This document shows, piece after piece, positions 32,401 through 46,006 of a stretch of DNA of 64,000 nt. Position numbers and translations under genes: made by a program. Under the pieces are notes generated by a model that worked only from the letters and a program-made list of their open reading frames with translations, was not told the origin of the DNA and did not search any database. The stretch is from Vitrella brassicaformis (taxonomy: Eukaryota > Sar > Vitrellaceae): the NCBI GenBank assembly GCA_001179505.1, contig CDMY01000371.1, positions 33,460 to 97,459 on the forward strand, given 5' to 3'. Position 1 is the first letter of the stretch. Each line of letters starts with the position of its first letter.

Positions 32401-35100
32401 GCGCCTCCGATCGTGGGAGCACCGCCCGGCCCCGTCAAAAGAGCATCAACGGGCGCAGCCGGAGCTGGGGCTGTTAAAGCTGGCGGGAGAGCAACAGGTG
32501 GAGCCAGTCCCGGGGGAGCGCCGACGATAGGACCCTCCCCGGCGACGCCCCCCTCCTGCAGCGCCACAGCCATCGAGTCGGAGTCACCTTGGCGGCTGGC
32601 GGTCCTGGGATCAAGGAACCCCCCCGTCTCGATTGATGAAGACGACGACGGCTGGCGTTGGCTGTTCCACCGTGACGACCACACGGAGGCGTCTGAGGCA
32701 GCGTCCGACCGGGCCAGCCTGCGGGTGGGCCGGCCGATGTCGCCATCGCTGACGGTAGGCCCGGTCTCGTTGAGCTGGCCGCCGCCGGCGGTGGTGGCAC
32801 CTGTCGTGTTGGAGTGAGTCACCACGCCATTCGGCTGCGCCTCCGGCCGCGTGCGAGACCTCTGCAGTGCAGCAGCGATACACAGATACCACAAAGACAC
32901 ATGGACATCGTGTGGTACTCCTTGCTCCTCGCTCTGTTTGGTTGACTCTCGTTCGTTGACCCCACCGCCGGTCGTACCGTGGCCTTTGTGTTCCAGTTGT
33001 GTAATTTGTTTTTCAAGTTGCACATGAAGGTCTCGTTGACCTTGGTGGGGAAGACGATCATGTGGCACCGCACAGTGATGGCCAGGGAGTTGTTGAAGCC
33101 CATCGGGGGCCAGGAGAAAGTGATGCGGCCCGCTTCATTCCCACGAGTGGCTGAGTCGTGAACCTAAGGTGACCGATAGATACCACACAGACAGGCATCA
33201 AGGTACGTACATCCAGCACGGTCGGTGGTTTGGCAGGTGAATGAATGGTATGGGCAGTGCAGTGGTGCATGTGATGATACATACGAGTGTCCATCCGCTC
33301 ACTCCTTGATCGGTTCGGTTCACCCATCCATTCATTCATTTCTCACCTGGAAGAAGTCTCCGTCTGTGTGTGGGTCCCAGTCTGGCGGGACGATGGGACA
33401 TCCGTCGACGATGAGGTCGATAGGGTGGCAGGAGTTTGTGGGGGCTGGGTGTGTCTGATTGGAGCACGTGGCCTCACACGACATCGGCCACGGGTAACCA
33501 TCCACACCGAACACCCGAGACTCGAACACCAACCTACAGCAGCACACCATACATACATACATACGTGTCGACGGGCTCTCTGTCGTCACGGCTTTCCCTT
33601 CAGGCCCCTTGTATGTCGTGCGTCCGCCCCTACCTGTCATCGTTTGCCACAGTCGTCCTCAGCTCTTCTCCCACCGCATACTCAGCAGATAGGTGGTGAC
33701 CCAGAGCCGTCGCTGAAAAAATGAAGACACACCCACACAGTACAATGAATGCGGTACACGTCGCTCGCATCTCTCTGGTTGTCTGTCTGTCTGTCTATGT
33801 TGGTTGGGGGGCCCCCTCGCCTCGCCTCGCCTGGCCCCACGCCTTCCCGCCCTCCCGGCTCGCTGTGTCTGTGTCCGTCCGTTTGTAGGCTGCGTACTCC
33901 CGTACCTGACATGGCCGAGATGGGTTCCCTGCCCTCGTAGACGGCCGATGCTTGCGCCGAGGCCTCCCACTTGGCGTGTGGCGTACAGACCGACTGATCG
34001 CCCCCCCTTGCATCCCACCCCAGCGTCTCGTTGCCCTCCCGCAACGTGGCCGCGAGTATGTCTTTGTCGCAGGCACACGTGATGACAGCATTGTTGCGGG
34101 GCCCCACCGCCCGCATAATGCTGGTGTAGTAGATGAAGCCGTTGGTCTCGGACGAGGCCATGCTGGGGTCACTGTAGGGGCAGCTGGCCAGGAGTGCGTC
34201 CCTCCCCTTGCCGAAGAAGTCCTTGACAAACGACGCACCGCACCTCTTGTCGGCCCCCCTGAAGGAGCCCAGCGACCCGTCCCACGTCCCAGTCCGATTC
34301 GAGGCGGTCTTGTTGACGGTGGACAGAAAGTCAGAGGGCACGGGAATCGCACCCGTCATGCGCCGATCAGAACACCTGCAAGGGACGGACGGACGGACGA
34401 GAATGCAACGACACGACACACAGGAACGTTGTGGATGGCTGTGAGTGATTCCGATTCTCATAGTGAGTGAGTGTGGTGTGTGCGTTGTGTGGCTGGCTGA
34501 CCATGCTGCGGGAGGGAAGGCCTTTGGCATCATGCCCCGGTCCTTGAGCCAGAAGGAAGCCGACGGGCGGCCCCGTCGCCTTTTTCGACGATGTGCGGCC
34601 CGTCGGTCCTTGAGCCGCCCCTTGTCCCCACCATGCCCCCTCTTGCCCTCGTGCGTCTTGCGAGGCCGCCTCTTCCTGTCCGTCTTGAGCTGACGGGGTT
34701 GGTCATCCGGCGGCCTCTGCATCTGCAGCAGCCTGTCGGCATCAATTCTGCATCCCATCGCTGGTTGTCCCCCTTCCCCCCCATGGCCCCCTGCACCGCT
34801 CATTCCACAGTCCAGGGCGGTCGGACGAGGGAAACGATCAAGAGACAAAGACCGGTGGCCTCCAGTCGAATACGTCACTAGTGTTGCGTGGCTGGACAAG
34901 TGCTGGTCAGTCGGATCAACAGTCTCGTTGGCTGCTCGCCTGGGCCGGTCGAACGTCACAGAGGAGCTAACAGCGGCAGTAGCGGGCGGCGTCGTGATCA
35001 GCAGCGGCACCACCAGTAGCGCCAGTAGCGGCAGCAAGAGGGGGCACCCGTACCGCCGTGACCGTGAGCAGGCTTCCCCCCCAGCATAGTGTCGATACAT
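29474..35100 (-). CDS. Large secreted protein with zona-pellucida-like module
   Basis: The start at 35100 gives a long hydrophobic leader (LLLPLLALLVVPLLITTPP) after a short basic N-terminus, consistent with a signal peptide or anchor. Early exons: 35100-34502, 34375-33906, then about 33716-33638, and others near 33550-33350 and 33170-32960. Exon 2 has RCGASF, TNGFIYYTSIM, NAVITCACD, like a ZP-N half. The next exons read AEYAVGEEL, then MSCEATCSN, LIVDGCPIV, GRITFSWPPMGF and SLAITVRCHMIVF, which follows the ZP-C order. Many NxS/T sequons lie here (NETV, NKTA, NRTG, NETL, NNSL, NETF). A long Pro/Ala/Gly/Ser-rich exon (about 32860-31770) follows, then about ten short exons rich in charged beta-like segments, ending GSPFGR. 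No C-terminal membrane helix was seen, unlike most animal ZP proteins. A surface or wall role is an inference. Confidence 0.7.
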
Positions 35101-36236
35101 CCATGAAAGGACGGCAGCCAGGACCGGTCTCACGAGAAGAGCCACGGAGGGGCCCTCTCTAACATGGGAGGAGGCAGGATAGGAGCTCCACCACACCCAC
35201 ACAAACCCACCACCTACACGCTGCCGCCTCGCTCGTCAACACAGATGACTAGCAATGTATCGATGGCACCGCATCGGCCGTCCTATGCGCCGGGAAGTGA
35301 GGGAGAAAAGAAAACCGCAACAGCAAAAAGCCGGCGGCGTGGGACTCTCTGCGGCGGGCAGTCTTGCCACGCTCCGTGTCCTCTTCGTGTGTTCTTCAGC
35401 AAAGCTGTCGATTTCGCATACACATGCAGGCGTTGGGCGTCACCGTAAATGTTCGGTAAATTTGCGACCAAGGGTTCGTGGTTGGCACGGGAAGCCGCTT
35501 GGCATTGGTGCATTCGTGTCCGCGTTCGTTTGGTGCATGCCTTGTTGTGTGTGCTTGTGTATATGCACGTGGACGTCGCATTCATTCATATCCATCATGC
35601 AATGTCTGCGTATCGATCAGGTCGACAAACCTATGACAGGCCACTGTCCTGTCACACACCACACATCGCGTAAACCACACGGTCATGTCATGAAGACCGA
35701 CACACATACACTGCGATCCACACACACTCACGCACTGACACAGAGGGGCAGAACCAACGCAAAGCCCTGCACCAACGAGCATCCACAGCGGGCTGGATGG
35801 AGGGGTGTGTATGTGCGCGTGTGTTGGGTCAGCTGAGTAGAGTCTCACAACCACACCCTCTCCTTTTTGAAGGACGGCTAGAGTTTGTAGCGAAGGAGGT
35901 AACGGCGTCTCGCAGCCCAGGCGCAAACGTGACACCGAGAGGCGGCACACCCACCAGCCCGGCGCAACCAAGAAGCGCGCCCGACGGCCAGGCCCGGGGA
36001 GGGAGGCGTTGACGCTGAGCACTGTTACCCTGCGCATGTGCGGCGGGAAGTGTTTATCTGTACATCGTTGTCTGCAGCCGCTGGCGTCAGTCTGTCCGTC
36101 AGCCAGTCAGGCTGCCGTCGCATTGAAAGATTGTCGAGGGCACCAACTGAGTCCAGCAAGTGCATTGCACTGGACATGGGATACATCATTCAGCTGCGTT
36201 CGCAAACCATCCAGTCAGTCTCTGATCTCTCACGAG
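35101..36236. other. Intergenic region
   Basis: This lies upstream of the ZP-like gene and downstream of bL21. There are stop-free stretches on both strands, but none with a recognisable domain or splice structure. Confidence 0.5.
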
Positions 36237-37231
36237 CTAAAAGTTGTTCTTGTACGCGAAAGGCACCTGCCAACCCACAGACAGACAGACAATCAGACGG
36301 CTTGAGCTCTGCCTCCCCGCTTGTGATGAGCCATGCTCTTCACTGACCTTGGTCCGTTGGTTGGCGTGGAATTTGTCGATAAGAAGCTCTGCCCCCCTCC
36401 TGGGGCTGCCCGATCCGAGTCGTAAGAGCTCTGCCTCCTCGCGTATGCCGTGGAAGAGGTTGTAAAGGGGGTCCTCCGTGGCCCTGTCGATCATGTCAGG
36501 GTCATAGTCGGGGAACCTGGGGGTGTCGACCGCATCGGCAGACCGCACGATCTCTATCCTATCAATCTTGATCCGAGTCATCTCCTGACGGTGGCCCTGC
36601 ATCCGACGGTAGTGCTTCTTCGGCTGATGAACAACACACACACACCAACCACACACACCACCAAGCAAAGCCTTGTGAGTGAGGGACGGGAGCATGTGTG
36701 GTGCAATGCAAACGGACTGACCCTGAATTTGAAGATCTTGAGCTTGGGTCCTCTGAAGTGTTCCTGTACTGTGGCGTACACCCTGACGTTCTCAAGGTAG
36801 GGTGTGCCGAACCACGCCTCGCCCTCGGGCGTGTTGTAGACCAGGACACGGTTCAAAGCCACGCGGCGCCCCTCGTCGGCCTGAAGGCGATAGACGTTGT
36901 AGAACCTCCCCACCTCCACCCAATGCTGATGACCGCTCAGCTCCACCACGGCAAACGAACCACTGCGATCTCGCCCATCAGTCCGCTTAGCAAGCCGCTC
37001 CTGTGCTGGAGATAAATACTCGGTCGTGTCAGCCACGGCGGCCGATGCTGCAGCGGTCCGCCGAGGTCCACGAGCTCCCACAGTGGCACTGTCCAGCCGT
37101 GCAGGGATAGATGAGAGGGGTGGGAGGAAGCCATGGCTGTGATGCTGGAACAGGAGGAAGGAGAAAGTAATCCCCACGCACGCCGTCCTTGTTGAATGCC
37201 AAATCATCGCTCTTCCTCTTGGGACCGCCAT
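36237..37231 (-). CDS. Plastid-type ribosomal protein bL21
   Basis: Component of the bacterial-type large ribosomal subunit. Three exons (37231-36722, 36623-36348, 36248-36237; the last is only 12 nt including the stop) give 265 aa. The bL21 core is clear: FAVVELSGHQHWVEVGRFY, LNRVLVYNTPEGEAWFGTPY, then PKLKIFKFR joined to PKKHYRRMQGHRQEMTRIKI. The N-terminus has a basic start, a hydrophobic stretch (CVGITFSFLLF) and then FLPPLSSIPARLDSATVG, the layout of a bipartite leader for a plastid bounded by extra membranes. A mitochondrial location is less likely given this leader but not excluded. A charged C-terminal extension of about 70 residues exceeds the usual length of bacterial bL21. Divergent from AP-1 mu with 123 bp between the ATGs. 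Confidence 0.88.
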
Positions 37232-37354
37232 GGGAGAGCGCTTTCACGGAATTGTTAGGCGTGCGAGCTTAGCTTACAAATCCTCTGGCTTTTTTGGAGG
37301 CCGCTGGCGCCGCGGAGCTTCCTGGTGTAGATCCGTGGTGTGTTTCCCGGGACC

Positions 37355-40300
37355 ATGGCTTCAGCATTGTTCATTCTGGATATGAAGGGCAAGACCATCA
37401 TCAGCCGCAACTACAGGGGAGATATCTCCTCGATGTCATCCGTCACGGACAGGTACAGGCAGTGCCTGCCACAAACAAGACCAGCGCATCTACTCGCTCA
37501 ACGAAATGACTCGTGCGTGTCTGTCGGGTCGGCCCCTGCCGCCATGTGTCCGTCCGTCTCGGATGTCATGTTTGTGTGTGCAGGTTTCAGCAGAATGTGA
37601 TAGAGCAGGAGGATGCGCTGGTCAAGCCCATTTTTCACGAGGACGGCGTCACCTTCTGCTGGATCACATACAACAACCTTTACTGTAAGTGAGCTGAGCT
37701 ACCTGGGAGGGTATGCGTACCGACACGCAGAAATACGACAGGCACACGAACGGGCTGGCTGGCAGGGGAGGGAGAGGCGGGTGGGGTGAATGGTGTGCCG
37801 GTAGGTAGGTGTTTGCTGGAATGGATGGATGGATGGATGTGTGTGTGTGTGTCAGTGTTGGGTGTGACTCAGCGCAATTCGAATGCCATGATGATCATGA
37901 CCTTCCTGTACAAACTGACAGAAGTAAGTACTGAGGGAGGGAGGGAGGGAGGGAGGGCGGTGACATGAAGATAGCACCGATCGATCGACCACCTGTATGT
38001 ACTGTATGCGTTGTTCATCCATCCATCCGTCTGTGTGTGTGTTGTGTGTGTTGTGTGTGTGTGTAGGTGTTTCGTGACTACTTCAAGGAGCTGGAGGAGG
38101 AGAGCATCCGCGACAACTTCGTCATCACATACGAACTACTCGACGAAATGGTCGACAATGGATACCCTCAAGCCACCGGTACGCAGGCAGTGAATTACCC
38201 TCGACACACACACCACACCCATGCCTGCCTGCCTCGCTATGCTGACATTGATTGTGATGGGTGCGTGGTGTTTGTCCCGGTTCCCTTCCAGAGGTGAAGG
38301 TGCTGCGTGAGTACATCAAGAACGAGGCCCACCAGCTGTCTGTCGACGCCATCAAACCACCGACAGCCATCACCAATGCCGTCTCATGGAGGTACGCAGG
38401 CAACGGAGGCAAGCGGGGGCGGGCAGACAGGGAAGCAAACGGACGAAACAATCAAAACCTTTCCTGTGTGCTCGGCGCGTGACGCGTTCCATGTCGACGC
38501 AGGTCTGAGGGCATCAAGCACAAAAAGAATGAGATCTTCCTTGATGTCGTTGAGAAGCTCAACCTACTCGTAAGGCCAAAGCCGTGCACAGCACCTTGTC
38601 GAGTGGTGGAAATTGTGACTGACTGACTGAGTGATGACTCGGTGGCAGGTGTCAAGCAACGGTACGGTGCTGAGATCTGAGATCCTCGGCTGCCTCAAGA
38701 TGAAGTCATTCCTATCCGGTAGACAGACAAGCAGGCATCACATCACCTGCCAGCCAGCCAGCTACCAAACCCACCCTCACTGGTCCGTCATTGTGTATCC
38801 AAGGTATGCCCGAGCTGAAGCTGGGCCTCAACGACAAGCTGCTCTTCGAAGCAACAGGCAGACGTAGGCAAGGCACAAGGAACGAAGCAACGAGTTACTC
38901 ACTGTACTTGCTTGTGCGTTCCCTCCCTCCCTCCCTCCCTGTTGATCTGTGTCAGCGATGGCGAGGGGCAAAGCGGTGGAGATGGAGGACGTCAAGTTCC
39001 ACCAGGTTACCTATGTGTGCCAACCACACCCACCCCCACACGACTTGCCATGCCATTGGGGTCCACTCGTGATCCTTGTGCAGTGTGTGCGTCTGGCCCG
39101 GTTCGAGAACGACCGCACGATATCGTTCATCCCGCCAGACGGGGAGTTCGAACTCATGTCCTACAGACTCAACACACACGTACGATAGATACGATAGATA
39201 CCGACCCCACACGCCAAGTGTATTGCAACAGACAGACAGACAGACAGACAGATAGATAGGCAGAACAGACGTACGTACATATTCGTGTCCTGCACTCATG
39301 GGTGTGCGTACGCGTATGAATGACCAGGTCAAGGCGTTGATATGGATCGAGGCGGTGGTCGATGCGGGCAGGTCAAAGTCGAGACTCGAATACATGATCA
39401 AAGTGAGGAGACACATAAAGGGGGACGAGCGAACACCATTTCTCGACCCAGAAGTGACCAACTGGCGTCTGTGTGTCTGTTTGTGCCTTGTCAGGCCAAG
39501 TCTCAGTTCAAGTCACGGAGTGTGGCCAACAATGTGGAGATCCACGTCCCAGTGCCCTCAGATGTCGACTCACCATCATTCAAAGTCAGCCAACCACGCA
39601 ACGCAGGAGGGACGGACGCAGGGAGACAGGGAGGCAACAAAGCAGCCAGTCACCCAGCCGGCCAGTGAAGCATAGGACTGACTGACTGACATGGATTCTC
39701 TTTTGCTCAGACATCAATAGGGTCGGTTAGGTATCTGCCACAAGAGGTGCGTCCCGTACGGACTGGAATGCGCAGATAGATGAGTACCCTGAACGTGCGT
39801 GTGTGTGTGTGTGTGTGTAGGATGTGATGGTGTGGTCGATAAAGCAGTTCCAGGGCCAGAAGGACTTCATCATGAAGGCCAACTTCGGACTCCCATCCAT
39901 CAGTGCCGGTCAGTCAGTCACTCACTTATCTGAGCCACAACCGGCCAGCACCCTCCCGCCTAAGGCGTGTGATGTGTATCTATCTATCTCTCTGTCTGTC
40001 TGTCTGTGTGCTGTTTGTGGGCCCGGCCAGATAATCGGGAGTCGTACACCAAGAGGCCAATCACCGTCAAATTTGAGATCCCCTACTTCACTGTCTCGGG
40101 TAGGGTACACATCACATCCACACCTACACCTGCAGACAGACAGACAGACGATGGATGGATGGATGCCCAGACGGACAGAGCAGCGACAGACACGGGTGTG
40201 CGGTGCGATGAGGGAGGGATTAATCAATCGTGGCTGCTTGCCCTTCTTCCAGGCATCACCGTGAGGTATCTTAAGATCATCGAGAAGAGCGGGTATCAGG

Positions 40301-40627
40301 TACGCACCCGTCAAGAGCAACACGCGACCAGCTGATCAGCTGTGACGTGCTTCTTCCTACCTCCTGGGTGCTTTCTGTCGTTCAGGCTCTCCCGTGGGTC
40401 AGGTAAGCAAACGCGCCATGCCCCTCCGACTACACAGATGATGGTTTGGTGTCTGCCTGTTTCTTATTTTTGGAAGATACATCACCAGGTGGGTCCCACC
40501 CACCCCACCCAGCGCAAGAAAGATATATACTCCGCCGCATATGATGGCATGGCATTCTCTACGCGTGTGTGTGACATCTGTCTGTTTCTGTTTCAGCAAC
40601 GGGGATTATCAGCTGCGCATGTCGTAG
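37355..40627 (+). CDS. Clathrin adaptor AP-1 complex subunit mu
   Basis: Medium subunit of AP-1, which selects YxxPhi cargo for clathrin vesicles at the trans-Golgi and endosomes. Nineteen exons (37355-37452, 37584-37684, 37856-37923, 38067-38178, 38292-38391, 38503-38569, 38649-38718, 38804-38863, 38956-39005, 39084-39179, 39328-39402, 39495-39584, 39711-39746, 39821-39908, 40031-40099, 40253-40299, 40386-40402, 40477-40488, 40597-40627) sum to 1287 nt, 428 aa, the usual length. The N-terminal longin-like domain starts [20 protein letters not shown]; the C-terminal MHD includes [60 protein letters not shown] and the end [13 protein letters not shown]. The motif set fits mu1 better than mu2. 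All introns are GT-AG; exon 18 is 12 nt. Confidence 0.95.
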
Positions 40628-41503
40628 GCAGGTCAGGTCGGTGGGCCGGCGGACAGGACACTCTGGTTGGTAGGGGGAGTCTCAAGCCATCCATCCATCC
40701 ATCGAGCATGTAGAGTAAGTAGCTCAGCTGTCCAGATGGCTTGGCTGCACTGCATGGCATGTGTTTGATCACGACACGACGTGGTGGGCACGTGACTTCC
40801 TGCGTACATGCCATCGGAGTGGACTGCGTGTTTGACCGATCAACGGAATGAGTGAGTGGGAGCAATAGTCATAATCAATCAATCAGTCATCAATCAATAA
40901 ATGTCACATGCTCATAAGGCAGGCCTGGCCTGGCCTGGCCATTCACAAAGTCCATCTCATCCATCGTTGGCATCGTTTGGCTGGTGACTGAATTGACACT
41001 TACACGCACACAAGCCACCACCAGCAGGCAGGCAGGCACCCAGTGTGTGTGTGTGCGGCCACTCAAGTCACTCGCGAATCCAATCCATATCACTGGCTCA
41101 CAAAAGACCACAGCAAGTGTTCAAGAAATATACACACATGCAGCTGGCTGGCTTGCCTGGTGGGCGCGCTGATCTATCTATCTAGATGGAGGGAGGGAGA
41201 GACCTAAACAGTCTGCGAGAGAGAGAGACACCACACGTATTTATATGGATGGACACACATACACACACACACGTGTGGACATAGATAGATAGATAGTTGC
41301 CCTACCGCCACGCGCACCGCACCGCACCGCACCGCATACAGCAAGCCCCCTTCCCCGCCCGCTTGCAGCCTGCTGGTAGGGTGCCTCTGCCAGTGAGTCG
41401 GCCGCGTGTGCATTACAATCAATACACGGTGTATGTATTTATTGTAGGTATGTATGTATGTATGTATGTGTGTCTGAATCGATCAGTGAGCGTGAGGGTC
41501 ATG
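40628..41503. other. Convergent intergenic region
   Basis: This holds the 3' flanks of AP-1 mu (+) and the RING membrane protein (-). It contains CCATCCATC, GATAGATA, a CGCAC pentamer run (about 41318-41336) and TATG repeats (about 41448-41468). No gene seen. Confidence 0.6.
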
Positions 41504-44500
41504 TCAGACGCATGCGACGACCTGGAAGACGCATCGTGCCTCCAGCAGCTGGCCCTCTGAGCCAGCTACCGATCCCACGATCCGCAGCACCTCCTGGATG
41601 GGCTCACGGCATATCGGGCACTCTGGCAGGCTCGGACGGCGGTTGCCCCGCTTCCGCGCACGAGTCGTTAATGGCTGCACACATACACAGACACAGAGCG
41701 AGAGAGAGATAGGTGCGAAGAAGCAAGGCAGGTGGACGCAGCCAGCCAGCCAGCCAGCCAGCCGTGTGTGTGTGCCCCTCCGATCCGCCCACCCCACATA
41801 CATACGGTACGTACCTCTTTGAGGAATTCGCTGGAGCATTCGATGCAGAGTCCGCCATGGCCGCATGGTTTGAGCACCACATCAGCAGCTGCACTGCAAC
41901 AGATGGAGCAGAAGGGCATGTCCACCCCGGCAGACCCCTGCCGCCCATCCTCAGGAGGACCCACAAACACCGCCGGAGCCGCAGTCGGCCGGGCCATGGA
42001 CACACACACATCCGATGCTGACGAAGGGAACGGGTCGGGCCGCTCGTCCGGGAGATGGTCCGGCGGGCTGGTGGTGCTGGCGCCCACAACATCCTCACTA
42101 TTCACATTGCCGCCCCCACCCCCACCGCCACCGTTGGTCATGTCTGTGGGCCGCCCGATGATTGCCCGTCGTGTCGCCCGTGCAAAGATGGTTGCGGCCC
42201 GCGGGCGGGCGATAGTCACGACGGAAGGTGCGTTGCTGAGGCTGGGCTTGTCGGCTGACCCTGACCGTCTCCTCTTGAAGAGCGCCATGGCCCTCTCCTT
42301 CCAGGTGATGCGGATGCGGCTGGTCTTCCTCTCGAGGTCGAACCTGGGCGCAACGTCGTGGCCGGCCGGCATGACGTTGGCCTTGGCGCTCTCGTCAGCC
42401 TGCACTGTCACGCGAGACGGACACTCGGATATACCAGACGAGAAACCTAAGCAAAGCATCACAGACAGACCGAGGCGGTTGGCTTCGTTCGCTGTGTGCT
42501 GCGGTTGGTTGTCCGTGTGTGCGTCAGTGAGGTCAGTGAGTGCGTCAGTAACTGACCTTGTTCCTCTACGAGGAATTTGTCAAGTCCCCTTTGGAGTCTG
42601 GAGAGGTCACCGTAGAGGGCGTCGCTGACCTCCGACTGGTGGTCGCCCGGGTCCGTGTGCTGGTCCTTGTCGCCACCCACTGGCACCGGTGAGCCCGCCC
42701 CACCCTCTCCACCCTCCGGCTGCTGCTGCTGCTGCTGCTGCTGCGAGGAGGGGTCAGCTCCCTCCTGCTGCTGTCTGGATGTCGTGCATGTGGCACATGC
42801 GCAAGACGAGACCTTTTGGAGCCGCAAAGCTGGGCTTCTGCACGCCTCGGTTTCAGAGGCGATGGACCCCTCGCGATCGTCCGACTCGCCTTTGCCGCCA
42901 TTGGCCGGCTGGGGCCGGGGCTCGGACCCCTCACTCCCAGACTTGGCCGCCTTGCACGGCCGTCCACCCTGCCCCTGCCCCTGGCCCTGTGCACGGGGGT
43001 GGTTGTTGGCCGCCGAACGACGGGAGTCAGTGCTGCCGATGTCAGACGAATCGTCATTGAACCTGATGAAATAAATAGAATACACGGGGAGGAAGGAAAC
43101 ACACGTAAGTAAATGATACCTTCCTTGCTTGCTTCTGTCTACGTGCGGCACTCAGTTAACTGTCTGCGTGTTCACCTCACCGCCCGCCTCCCTCCCTCCC
43201 TACCTAAAGAAAGTGTTATTGACTTTAGTGAGAGTGGATCTGCCCGAGTCCGCTGGCGTCCTGAGGGCGGCGGCGTCGTGTGCCTCGGAGCGCGCGAGTG
43301 GCGAGGCCAGGTCCATGCGATCGAGCTTGGGTGGGGTGGCGGCTGGCATGAGGGAGGGGGAGGCCAGCTGCGACTGCTTCATGCGAGAGAGGGGGCTGAG
43401 GCCGCTGGTCGACGGAGGTGCGCCGCCGTGGAAGGCTGCCTGGTGCTGGGGGCGCTGGCTGGGCGAGATGACGTAGTAGTGTGTGGAGAAAAGCACCACG
43501 TCACCCAGCTGACCCGGCGACACACCCCCCCGGTTGTTGAGGCTGGTGGCTCCGTCGGGCAGCCCCCCCGACCCGCCCCACAGCAGCCCCGCACCCGACA
43601 TGCCCGTCACGCTGCTGGCAGATGGGGTGGCGGCGTCGACGCGGGACGAGGGGGTGATCATGTCGAGTATGTTGGATGACGACTGCTGATGGGGGCCGAC
43701 GGCCGGCCCCTCCATCCCGAACCCCTGAGGGCCGTACTCGACGTCAGTCGACGGCGACGCCGCATCGCGATCCTCTCCCTCAGCAGAACCTGATGGAAGA
43801 CACATACACAACGCAGGTGGCAGAATTCCCGACCCATACATCCCATGCCATGCAGCCAGGCAGCTGGGCCAGCCACGCCTTTTTTCGTGCATGCCATGCA
43901 TTGACTGTATGCATCCATCCATCCCTCCCTCCCTACCCCATGGGCCTTGTCCGCCTCGGTGTCTTTGTTGTTTGCCCTCGATGCGATAAACGGGTGGGGT
44001 GACGGTGGCCGAGTGTGTCGACTGCAGCTCCAGTGGCGTAAGGCACTGACAGTCGCTCGCTTTGCGGCACTGGTCGCTGCTGCACGAGGCCCTCTCATGG
44101 CGGCCGTCGTCGTACCGCACGTCCCTCTCGCGCAGCACTATGACGCGCCGCCTGTCGGGGTCCGACTGGTGGTCCTTGTCAGGCTGCTTCCGCAGCATGC
44201 CCTTCCTCGACGTGATGTGGGATGTTATCTCCTTAAGCGCACTCGAACGAGAACGCCCTGCACTCACACATACACACAAACATACATACCAACGTGGCAG
44301 ATGGCCAACGACGTCGATCGATCGATCAGTGAGTGTGTGTGTGTGGTGGGTATGTACATTGCCACAGTAGTGCGGCGGGTAGAATGATGATGACCAGGCA
44401 TCCAATCGGCAAGATCAAATAGTACACATACCAACCTAAACACACACACACACAGTCGACACACCCATAGATATTCGATCCCATCTGGTGTGTCCTGTCT

Positions 44501-45973
44501 GTCTGTCTGTCTGTCTGTCTGTCACTCACCGCGTTGCGAGCCCTTGTCCTTGTCGATGTGTGTGTCGGTGTCCCCACCGTCCGTGTCGCCCTCAGCCGTC
44601 TCCTTGGCCAGCACGAGGGAGCGCTGGTAGTTGTGTTGATTGAGCCACACCACTCCATCCCCGTCAGCACTGCTGGTCCTGCGCGCCACCTCCAGGTGCA
44701 CGTCGAAGCCCATCCCGCGGCTGCCCGTGCAGTTGTGGCCTGCAAAGGGCATCGCCTGGATCTTGATCAAGCGACCGTCCTCAGGCGGAGTGAAGAACGT
44801 CACGGAACTCACTCCACGCTGAGACAAACCATCACCTGCACCCAGCCAGCCACAGCCAGCGAAAGGAGGGGGATTGCCTGCCTGTGTGTGTGTGTGTGTG
44901 TGTGTCAAGTATGTGCCCGGCCTGCAAGCGTGACTGCCGCCCACCCACCCACCGACCCTTGTCTTTGCTGCCTTGGTCTTGGCCCTTGACCTCGCCCTGC
45001 ATGTGGGCGACAGCGGCTCGGCCGTTGACGTAGTAGCAGACACTCTGAGGTGTGCGGTGTTCTTTGGGGAATGTGATGGCGGCAGCGCTGATGCTGAGTG
45101 AGGTGGATGAGGGAACCTGCAGCAGCGGCACCTCAAATATGTCGTGGGACATGCTCGTCGGCGACTGAAAAAAGAACGACGGCGAGTCGGCCCCTACGCC
45201 ATTCACTGACAGACGGGATATAGCAAAACCTGAGTAATGAGTGGAGAGACAGACAGACAGACAGACAAGACAGCCAACCGATAGATAGGCAGATAGATAG
45301 ATACGTGGAATGGGAGCGGATGCCCCACACCACCCCTCAGCCCACGTCAGGTTTGATTAAGCTGACTGGCTGACTTACCGGCCTCTCCTTGGGTGGCATT
45401 GGCGGCTGCGTCTTGTTCGACTTGGCGGGCCTTGTCTGCGCCTGGCCCCTGGTCCGTCTGCCGCATCACGTCCTCGGGCCGGTTGACGGTCTCCAAGTTC
45501 TTGATGCGGGCGTCCTGACACTCCACGGACAGCCGGAACTCCCCGATGGCGTTGGAATACCCCGCAACCACTATAATGTAGTTGCCCGGCGGCACGTCCA
45601 CCGTCAGGCGGCTCTTGAGGTAGCCGAACGACTCGAAGGCCTCGTCGTTGTAACCCACACAGTAGTCGCTGCCGTAGGCCTCTCGGTGCCTGGCCGCCGT
45701 GGCATCCCTGTCCTTGTCGCTGCCCGAGAAGAGGGCCAGTCCAGCTGCATCGATGGGAGGGCCCCTGTCCTGGTGGGCCTTCATCTTGCCACTCGACTGG
45801 GCCCGCTTGGTGGAGTCCCGGCAGTCGGCCAGGACGGCTATGATGGTGTCGAAGGACGTCAGCAGGTGGTCCGTGCTCACAGTCAAAGAAATGCTCGCGT
45901 CCGACGCATTGATGTTGCCACGCGGATTCGACGTCCACGGCCGAAGCGACAACGAATACAGAATCTGACTCAC

Positions 45974-46006
<33 letters not shown>

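Noticed and set aside
32014-32817. Plus-strand open frame opposite the ZP-like gene's Pro/Ala exon
   Set aside because: Arises from GC-rich low-complexity sequence; the minus strand frame continues into conserved exons on both sides.
35255-35836. 193-aa plus-strand open frame upstream of the ZP-like gene
   Set aside because: Cys/Val/His runs from simple repeats, no splice support, no motif.
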